Shown here: positions 57,201 through 64,000 of the stretch, piece after piece | Position numbering within the stretch: position 1 is the first letter of the stretch | How the letters are laid out: each line of letters opens with the position of its first letter | Source: Eupeodes corollae | Taxonomy: Eukaryota; Arthropoda; Insecta; Diptera; Syrphidae | Direction: 5' to 3' | Length of the DNA: 64,000 nt | Assembly: GCF_945859685.1 (NCBI RefSeq) | Contig: NC_079148.1 | Coordinates: forward strand, 43,907,946-43,971,945 | Made by a program: the position numbers and the translations under genes | Notes under the pieces: generated by a model | Told to the model about the DNA's origin: nothing | What the model saw: only the letters and a program-made list of their open reading frames with translations | Database searches by the model: none

Positions 57201-57505
57201 GGGCTGTACAGCGACGTAGATTTAGCCAGAAGGGTAAAAGTCCAACGACTAAAATTGCTGGGTCACGTAGAGCGCACGGAAACCAATGCTTCGGCCCGGA
57301 AAGTCTTCAAATCCGCACCCACAGGACAGCTCAGTAGAGGAAGACCGCGGATCAGGTGGCGCGCACAAGTGGAAGGTGACCTCACCCAACTTGTAGCGAA
57401 ACTGGAGACATCTAGCTAGGGACCGAGCTAGATGGAGAAGTTTGTTGGGTGAGGCCCTAGTTCACACAGGACTGTAGCGCCACCTTAAGTAAGTAAGTAA
57501 GTAAG
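54295..57505 (+). mobile_element. RTE-like non-LTR retrotransposon, copy C, 5'-truncated
   Basis: Starts at ACGGTGGCGTCTACAGTTCC, about 250 bases into the element compared with copy A, and ends GCGCCACCTTAAGTAAGTAA with a (TAAG)n tail. It is close to copy A, with about 10 differences in 390 bases of the endonuclease region by eye, and retains the segments that copy A lost. Confidence 0.85.
54524..57419 (+). pseudogene. Endonuclease-reverse transcriptase of RTE copy C, broken
   Basis: Endonuclease motifs ICTWNVRSLNRPRAA, AIQEIRWDGPGKKRMKNC, LGDFNAKLGREDFFGG and IDHIAIDARHAS are present, followed by RT blocks SIVCPILKKGDLLNCTNYRG, GFRPGKSTVDQIYTLRQ, KKGFRQGDALSC, LLAYADDIDIIGRT (catalytic) and LLYGAEAWTMTKADESTLGR. 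Damage compared with copy A: an 8-base deletion near 55101 shifts frame in the endonuclease, a frameshift near 56360, a TGA at about 56521, a 15-base deletion near 56615, and a TGA at 57012. It is the most complete RTE copy here but not functional. Confidence 0.85.
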
Positions 57506-57723
57506 ACATTATCATTGGTATAAAGTGCACCACATTGGGGTTAAGACAAGAAAATAAATCGTATGGGAGAAGGTTCTATTTTTCCCCTTTAACATTGCAG
57601 GGAAAATTCAAATTTAAAACAGACAAACAATTATTAAAAAATAACCATAACGCACAGAGTCATGGGTTAGCATTTTAAAATGCCAGAAACCCGTTCTCTA
57701 ACTTTATTTAAAGATTTTTAAAT
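57504..57723. repeat. 219-bp direct repeat, right of RTE copy C
   Basis: Second copy of 54073-54291, beginning right after the TAAG tail. It continues into unrelated AT-rich sequence at 57724. Confidence 0.85.
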
Positions 57724-58082
57724 AACTTTTTTTCTGAAATAAAACCAAGTACCATAAAGTCAAAATTCGCATTGATTACTGTAGACGTTTTATTATTTTA
57801 TCACCACAAATATCATTAAGTTAAAATAATCATATATAAACACATTCCATTCGAAGGCCTTAGACTTTAAGTATGATTTTATTAACATGAAATGGGAAAT
57901 ATTTTGTTCCAATTCAGTTAACTGAATCATTGTTCAAAAGAAAACAGTCTAGTAAAAGTCTACCTTCAACGTAATAAACTGTCACTAAAAATAAGAAAAC
58001 ATGAAAAAAAAATATGTATGCTATGGACTCATTTCCTTATACTTTATTATATTGTATATAGGCCTGAGTACTTTAAGTTTTA
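57724..58082. other. No gene recognised
   Basis: AT-rich flank; nothing identified. Confidence 0.4.
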
Positions 58083-58277
58083 ATGACATCAGTACAAAAT
58101 ATTGTATGCAACATAATCAACGTCAGCTGTAATTGCGGGTATGATTTACCGACACCACCTCCACCTCCTTCATACAATATGATGGAAATATCAAAACAAC
58201 AACAACAAACAAAAAAATCTTTTTCTGCGTTACAGAAACAACTCAATAAAATACGACAAATACAAAACAATAAGTAG
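58083..58277 (+). CDS. Possible small ORF or terminal exon with a polyproline stretch
   Basis: 64 codons from ATG to TAG. The second half, CGYDLPTPPPPPSYNM and then SKQQQQTKKSFSALQKQLNK, has a PPSY motif (a WW-domain-binding type) and a polar coiled-coil-like tail. It could be a terminal exon using the CGTCAG acceptor at about 58128, or an independent small ORF. No family is recognised. The CAA and CCA repeats could also produce it by chance. Confidence 0.25.
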   Translation: MTSVQNIVCNIINVSCNCGYDLPTPPPPPSYNMMEISKQQQQTKKSFSALQKQLNKIRQIQNNK

Positions 58278-58530
58278 TAGGTAAGTGCACCTCTCTGCAC
58301 TACGAAAACTGAATTACGTAATTTAAGTTCCCCGCACTCAGATGGTAATTGCAAAGTACCTACCTTATATTATAAAAATATGGCCCGGCTGGTTGTCTGT
58401 CGTCATCGCAGTCGTCCCGTCCCGTCTGGTCGTCCGTCGTCGTATACGAACGACTTAACAATATTGCATGAAATAAAACAAACGCCGGCATCTTAAAGGT
58501 TTACGCAACCGCAACGCGATGTGAAGATAG
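58278..58530. promoter_or_regulatory. GC-rich, CpG-containing patch, possible promoter or 5' exon
   Basis: 58381-58450 (GTCGTCATCGCAGTCGTCCC, then CGTCTGGTCGTCCGTCGTCG) and ACGCAACCGCAACGCGATG at about 58503 stand out from the AT-rich surroundings. No reliable ORF. The function is a guess from base composition. Confidence 0.25.
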
Positions 58531-59539
58531 TCACGACATATTATACGATAGACTTATTGTACTTGCACGCAGAATGTGTCTGTCATAAAAGATACAAGTT
58601 TGTCGTGTCGTAAAGCTCCATCTCCATCAAGGGGCTTCAGTTGATGAGGACTGTTGTTGTTATTGTTTTACTGTACTGATGATGGAAATGGAAAAACATA
58701 TGTTTGATTATTTTTGTTTTTGTTAATTTTTTATCACATGCGCCATAACATTGACTGCACATAACAAATCTGAAAATCTTTTCTCTTTCCAAAAAATGTG
58801 CAATTGACCGAAACATCCTTTTCTCAACTTTCTGTTTTTTTTTCTAAAATAAAATATTAAAAAAAACATATTTTTATTTTCAACCATAATTCATAATACT
58901 TACTAACCTTCAATGTCCAAAGAAATTTAATATTTGATCCGAAACTCACGTCTTCTCAAGAGTTTTGTTTGAACGTAAAAAGGAAGTAGTACCAGAAATG
59001 GAAGACAATAGTAATATTTGTTTGTTTCTGGGGAAGCAGTTGACCCTATTTCTACTATATATGGTTTTGTTTTTCAGATTAAGATTAAGTTTATTTTTAT
59101 TGACATTCTCATAAGCATCATCAGTCATCGAATGTGCCTTAAATGGTACAAACCACTTTATGAAAATAATACATTTTAAATTTAAGATGACAACGAAAGT
59201 TTAAAATTAACTTCCTGTCACGATTCTATAAATATATTTATATACGTTATTCCATAAATGGAGGAAGTTGGTTCTTAATTTGCGTCATAACTCGGAAACT
59301 TATTATAAAGATCTTTATTTATATATAGATTTTAGATGCATGAGTGAAAATCCATAAGAAATTTTTAAAAATGCATTCATTGATTTATTGTAAAGTTGTT
59401 TCATTCAAGTAGCTACAATAAGTAAATAAATTGAATTATTGTTGTTTTTTTTATACTGAAAATATTAACTTGTTATTTAATTAAATTAAGAAATATTATG
59501 TACACCCTAAACATTCACAATCTGTTCTGTTACTGCTAC
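58531..59539. other. No gene recognised
   Basis: AT-rich; the minus-strand frame at 58946-59128 has no motif. Confidence 0.4.
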
Positions 59540-59610
59540 TAAGATAATCATATTGGCATTCCTCAGGGTACCAAACTTAGTCCAATTCTGTTTATGTTTA
59601 TATGAACCAA
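59540..59610 (+). pseudogene. LINE reverse transcriptase scrap
   Basis: The plus strand gives NHIGIPQGTKLSPILFMFI, the G-[VI]-PQG-[ST]-x-LSP-x-LF block of non-LTR reverse transcriptases. Nothing else of the element can be read with confidence. Confidence 0.5.
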
Positions 59611-60084
59611 CTCTAAGTCCTTAAAAAATTGGTGTATTTCATTTAAAATTGCTGAAAATTCAGTCAGGGTTCGCAAAACATTAATATTTGAAGAAAATTA
59701 TGTATGTTTTTTATTTGACTTTATGGTGTTAGAAATAAAATGTCACTAAAAGAACCTCAATATTTGTGTAAAAAAAACTTATGTTTATCCTTTTTTTCTG
59801 CATTTCATTACTATTTCTTCCATCTGCTCTTCAGCTATTTAAAAAAAGTTTCAAGGTGTTTCCCAATCAAAGAAATGTGTTTTTGTATACTTTAAATCTT
59901 ATTTCAAAAACTAGTGCAATCCAAAGTGTAGACTGCCACATGCTTACACAATATTTTAATAAAGAAGATCTTTAAACATTCAAAGCTTTCAAAACTTAAT
60001 TTCTACCTTATTTTAACGAATCATTGCTCAATAAATTTAATTTTAAGTAATTTATAACATCAAAAAAGTTCTAGTATTTATTAA
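59611..60084. other. No gene recognised
   Basis: AT-rich; an open frame at 59781-59975 has no motif. Confidence 0.4.
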
Positions 60085-61455
60085 CTTCCCCTAGGAAGTT
60101 ATTGTAACGGGTCCGATTTGTCAAATTCAAAATTTTAACATTTCTCGACGTTTCAAAGTCCTTAGAGTCGAAATTTTTTTCGTTGTCCATAGTTCAAGAA
60201 CCAGAAGAGAAATCGACCCCAAATTTAGTTATACAGATGATAAGGCTGAAAAATGCAGAAAGGGTTCTCAAGAAAATTGCGTGGGTGATTTTTTTACCAT
60301 AGCAGTTTAAAAAAAAGTGAAAATTTTGGTTAACCCTAAAAATCTAACGAAAAAATGGAGCTCGAGTTCTGAATTAAATTGAATATTATTTATTGTAACG
60401 TGATACCGAACCAGTATATTTTTGGAAAAAATCCAATCAACGGTTTTTTTATAAATCAAAAAAACTGAGAAAAAAATGTGTCACCTCGAAAATTTTACGA
60501 CTAAAATATAATCTCCAAAACAATTTGTGCAACAAAGAATAATGTTTTTGACATCCCATAACATTTTGAGAAGAATCAAATTGACTGTTTTTTTTATAAA
60601 ACATTATAACCTAAAAAAAACATTACTCAAAGTTGGTAAAAACTGAATTTCGACTCAAATATCTTTTAAAAATCTTTAGATTAGTTCTTCAATTTTATTT
60701 TAAATTGTAAGGAATATTGTTTTTAACATTCTAAACAAATTTGAGAAAAATCGAATCGACAATTTTTTTACAAAAAAAATGAAACCTAAACAAAAAAAAT
60801 CAAGTCTCGACTCAAATATTGTTTCAAAACTTTAAGGTATTGGTTTTAAACTACTTTCATCCTTAAAAAAATATTGTTGTCAACTTTCAGTAAAATTTTG
60901 AGAAAAATCGAATGGACAGTTTTTTTTTTACAAAAATTAAAAATCATAAAATAAAAAACAATACTAAAAATTTGGTAAAAATTTACTTTCGACTCAAACA
61001 GCTTTTCAAAAATTTAAAATATTGTCTTTAAACTTTTTTTATTTCACAGAAAATATTGTTTTTGATATTCAGTAATTTGTTTTTATAAAAATAAAACAGT
61101 ACGTTTCTTCATAAAAAAATAAAAAGAAATAGTACGCAAATTTGGTAAAAATTGATGTTCGGTTCTCGAAATCTCTCAAATTAATTTCATTCATTCAATT
61201 TGTTAAATTTCAAGAAATGCTACTAAAATAGGTAAAAATTTGTTTTCGATTAAAAATCTATTTAACAAAACTAGATTTTCAAACTAAACTATTTCTTAAT
61301 ATGAAAATATTGTTGGTAATTTTAAAATTTGAAAGAATAATTCAAGTAACAATTTTTTTTAACCCAGCATGAAAACCTACAAACTCCTAAGCAAGACAAA
61401 TCGACAGACGGAATGGGAAGTAATCAGTGTGGGTCACATCCCAGTCTCTTTTTAT
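60085..61455 (-). repeat. AT-rich dispersed repeat (family R), longest copy
   Basis: Reverse-oriented copy of the repeat at 21190 and 30870. On the minus strand it starts GAGACTGGGATGTGACCCAC, passes through at least four imperfect monomers of about 175-190 bp, carries ATCTGTATAACTAAATTTGG, and ends near AACTTCCTAGGGGAAGTT, a hairpin with seven-base arms followed eight bases later by CTAG. No ORF of note. Confidence 0.75.
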
Positions 61456-62853
61456 TTATTTGTTTTTAATACACATGCTTTTTATAATAGCTGTTAAAAA
61501 TTGCGGGAAAAAAAATATTTGTCAGCTCAAATTGTTTATTTACAAAAATGGTTTTTAACTTGGAGAATGATAACATTTTTTTTTTCCTAGAAATTGAAAT
61601 CATACCAAAATTATTTTCAAATTGGTTTAAAGTCCCAATGATTTTGACTAAAAATAGCTCAATTGATGTGCCTTCAATAAAAATTGACGTAAAAAGCTTG
61701 AAGAATACCCTTTATTTGACATGTAATTTGTTATATGATTTTTATTATTGATGTTTACAATTTAAAATTTCTTATGTCATTATGTATTTGAGGCACATTT
61801 TTACAATAATAATAATGCAACAAGTAATATTTCTTCAAGCTGGAGTTAACTTATCATGAGTGAACTTAAGTGAACACCATGAAAAACGAGACCAATTTCG
61901 AAATCAAAGGTTTGAATTATTTTTCCAGATTTTAGTAGCTTGTCATTACTTTATATTTGTACATACATTCCTTTGGTAATATAAAAAAAATAAAAAAATA
62001 TAGCATTTCGTTCCTCATTTCGTCACAAAATTGTGTTCCTGCTTTGGATAAAAATACATTAGACGTGACATGATTTATTTGTACTTTATTTATTAAAAAA
62101 AAATACACACACATAATATTGCAGCTGGACAAATTTGTGCGTGGAAATAAAAAGTGAAATTTCCTTTGCCCATTTCAGGAGCACACACGCACCAAATAGA
62201 TATAATATCTCCGAAGAAATAGGTGAAAGTTAGTTCATTCTCACCTAGTTTAGTCTTGTTTGTTTTAAGTTCAACGTATAAACTAATCCCGCTGCAAATT
62301 CGCACTTTAGATAGTAAGTACATATAAAATATAAATTAAAAAAATATCATCTTAAGTTGTTAGGTGGCAAGTTTGAACATAATTTTAATGCAAAGATATG
62401 TTGTTATGGCTAGGAAGTGATTTTATGTGACTATTAAGAGGCTCTTCCTGATCAAAATATGAGGAAACAGCTACTTAGGGCCATTCAAAAATACATTTAA
62501 CGTTACTCCACGTTGTTTTTTCTGCAAGTACGATTAAAAAATTAATGATTTTTTAAATAAAATTGATTGGTATGAAAAGTAAGTGTGTATACGGCTAAGT
62601 GTACCCCAAAAAAGTATCGTTTTTTCTTAAAAGTGGGAACTATCTTTAATGTTATCATTTTTATTTGCATTCAATAAAACCAATCGGAAAAGTTAGTCAC
62701 TCAATTTTAAAAATCTGATGAACCAGTACCAAAAAGGAAGTATTAAATATTTGGCGTTCTTGCAAGTACAAAACGAACAAACATTTTTTTTTCATTTTCG
62801 TAAGATGCGAACATTTAAGTTTTTAGGTTTACTTTTTTTTATTACTTGATCTT
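61456..62853. other. No supported gene
   Basis: Open frames at 61548-61751 (+) and 62093-62323 (-) have no motif. AT-rich throughout. Confidence 0.4.
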
Positions 62854-62863
62854 ATGATGATAA
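62854..62863. repeat. SINE target-site duplication, left
   Basis: ATGATGATAA, repeated at 63166-63175. Confidence 0.75.
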
Positions 62864-63165
62864 ATAAATAAATTGGGTGTCACAACAGTCCGTTGAGAAC
62901 TAGGGCCTAGTGACTTACAACTCTCAACTATTTCTGTGTGCGTCTACTGTTATCAGGGCTGAAGGGGACCTACAGTTTTAATCCGAATCCAAACGGCTAA
63001 TTTGAGAAAGAACTTTACATGACAAGAATTATTCTTGGAGAATTTGTCTCTTCCTCGCAAGAAGCAGTACCCGTGAAAAAACTTTAGATGGCATAGCCAG
63101 GGATCGAAACCAAGACCTTTGACATGACAGTCCAACGCACTAACCATTATGCCACGAGTACTGCA
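62864..63165 (-). mobile_element. Full-length tRNA-Asp-like SINE, about 302 bp
   Basis: On the minus strand: head GTACTCGTGGCATAATGGTT, AGTGCGTTGGACTGTCATGT and GGTTTCGATCCCTGGC, with A- and B-box-like promoter sequences and an Asp-type anticodon loop; a unique body; a 3' end AGGCCCTAGTTCTCAACGGA, CTGTTGTGACACC; and a (TTTA)n tail. A 10-bp target duplication flanks it. The 3' end resembles that of the RTE elements here, which fits transposition by RTE machinery. Confidence 0.85.
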
Positions 63166-63175
63166 ATGATGATAA
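63166..63175. repeat. SINE target-site duplication, right
   Basis: ATGATGATAA, identical to 62854-62863. Confidence 0.75.
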
Positions 63176-63727
63176 TTACCTTCTTAAAAACGGAGCTTCT
63201 CTATACAAATCAATACTAAGACTACAACAATTATATTATTACTTGAGAAGTACTCATTCAATTGCAATAATTTAAGAAGACATATCGAACATACAGAATC
63301 TACTTTAAGTTCGATGCACCCTACCTGTTGTTGAAGGAGAGATCTGACGCAATATTTTTGCATTCACAATGCATCAATAGGAATACATTGGAGTTCTTTG
63401 ACGTAAGTCACACATAAGAAGTCACAACATTATAGGTTCAACTACCTATCGTCATACCTACTTCATAATCAACTACCGATGCCGGAGCGAGGCGCCCGCA
63501 GTCAACAAGAATATAATAATACTTTGTCCAATATTATTGTATAAGGCCAAATCATGCAAAGTTGAAATAACCATAACCTAAACTAAAAGAATTACGTATT
63601 GCATCTTGAAAAATATATATGCACTGCAGTTATAAATGTTTCTGATGGTTGCTATCTCGTGAGCTCGACTATGTATACCTGTATAGCTTCGAGTTGAGAA
63701 CTTTTATAGTTGGAACTATGTGTCCCA
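63176..63727. other. No gene recognised
   Basis: A short GC-richer string (GCCGGAGCGAGGCGCCCGCA) lies at 63481; nothing else of note. Confidence 0.4.
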
Positions 63728-64000
63728 ATGGCATATCACGATTTTCTTATCGATTTTCACTTTTAGCCCACATCATGGACCGGTGCTATTGCACCTATCC
63801 TATGGTTTTATGGGCATCTTATAACTGGCGCGTTGAAAGAAGATGCATCAGCAATATGTTATAAGACGCTAGGAGGACTTGTGATTTTTTTGTTAAAATT
63901 ACTTTAAGATCCATTAGCACATGTATGTATATAAAGGGTGATTTTTTAGCTATTATCTTTTTGGTAACACTGGTTTTAACAGCTGACGTACGATTCGAGT
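63728..64000. repeat. Dispersed repeat, copy 2, cut by window end
   Basis: GCATATCACGATTTTCTTAT, then about 200 bases on AAGGGTGATTTTTTAGCT and TTTTTGGTAACACTGGTTTT, matching 38095-38345. The second block looks like the outer end of a DNA transposon that continues past the window. Confidence 0.5.

Overview
The window is AT-rich nuclear DNA of an insect, most likely a true fly (Diptera). The evidence is short canonical GT-AG introns, two divergent ionotropic receptor genes, a Nudix hydrolase gene with a 78-bp intron, and a dense mix of LTR, non-LTR, Tc1/mariner, pogo and Helitron sequences. The species cannot be told from the sequence alone. No rRNA gene, functional tRNA gene, CRISPR array or prokaryotic operon was seen.

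Layout. 0-2.1 kb: LINE pieces and one candidate coding exon on the minus strand. 2.1-6.7 kb: a structurally complete Ty3/Gypsy LTR retrotransposon of CsRn1 type on the minus strand, with two apparently identical 276-bp LTRs, a CATT target duplication, a tRNA-Trp primer site, gag and pol. 7.1-7.85 kb: an intact Nudix hydrolase gene. 8.5-10 kb: a pogo-like element. 10-12.9 kb: a degenerate tandem array. 13.5-18.1 kb: an old Jockey/CR1-type LINE split by a 3.3-kb RTE-like LINE (copy A). 18.1-31 kb: MITEs, LINE, Helitron, mariner and SINE pieces in mostly featureless DNA. 30.9-44.1 kb: an AT-rich repeat, a tRNA-derived SINE, candidate exons near 39.5 kb and RTE copy B. 44.6-53.4 kb: two ionotropic receptor genes in tail-to-tail orientation. 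54-57.7 kb: RTE copy C between two copies of a 219-bp sequence. 58-64 kb: a GC-rich patch, another AT-rich repeat, a full-length SINE, and the start of a dispersed repeat cut by the window end.

How the parts relate. Only three cellular genes are well supported: the Nudix gene and the two receptors. The receptors are paralogues that align end to end and probably act as subunits of sensory-neuron cation channels. The rest is mostly mobile DNA, and several elements date each other: the LTR element is very young, RTE copy A is younger than the LINE it interrupts, and the SINE shares its 3' end with the RTE element and so was probably copied by RTE-encoded reverse transcriptase.

I found no convincing new enzymatic system. 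The most interesting signals are the SINE/RTE pairing, the long repeat flanking RTE copy C, the AT-rich repeat family with internal monomers of about 175 bp, the degenerate array with TATA-like units, and several possible exons whose genes I do not recognise.
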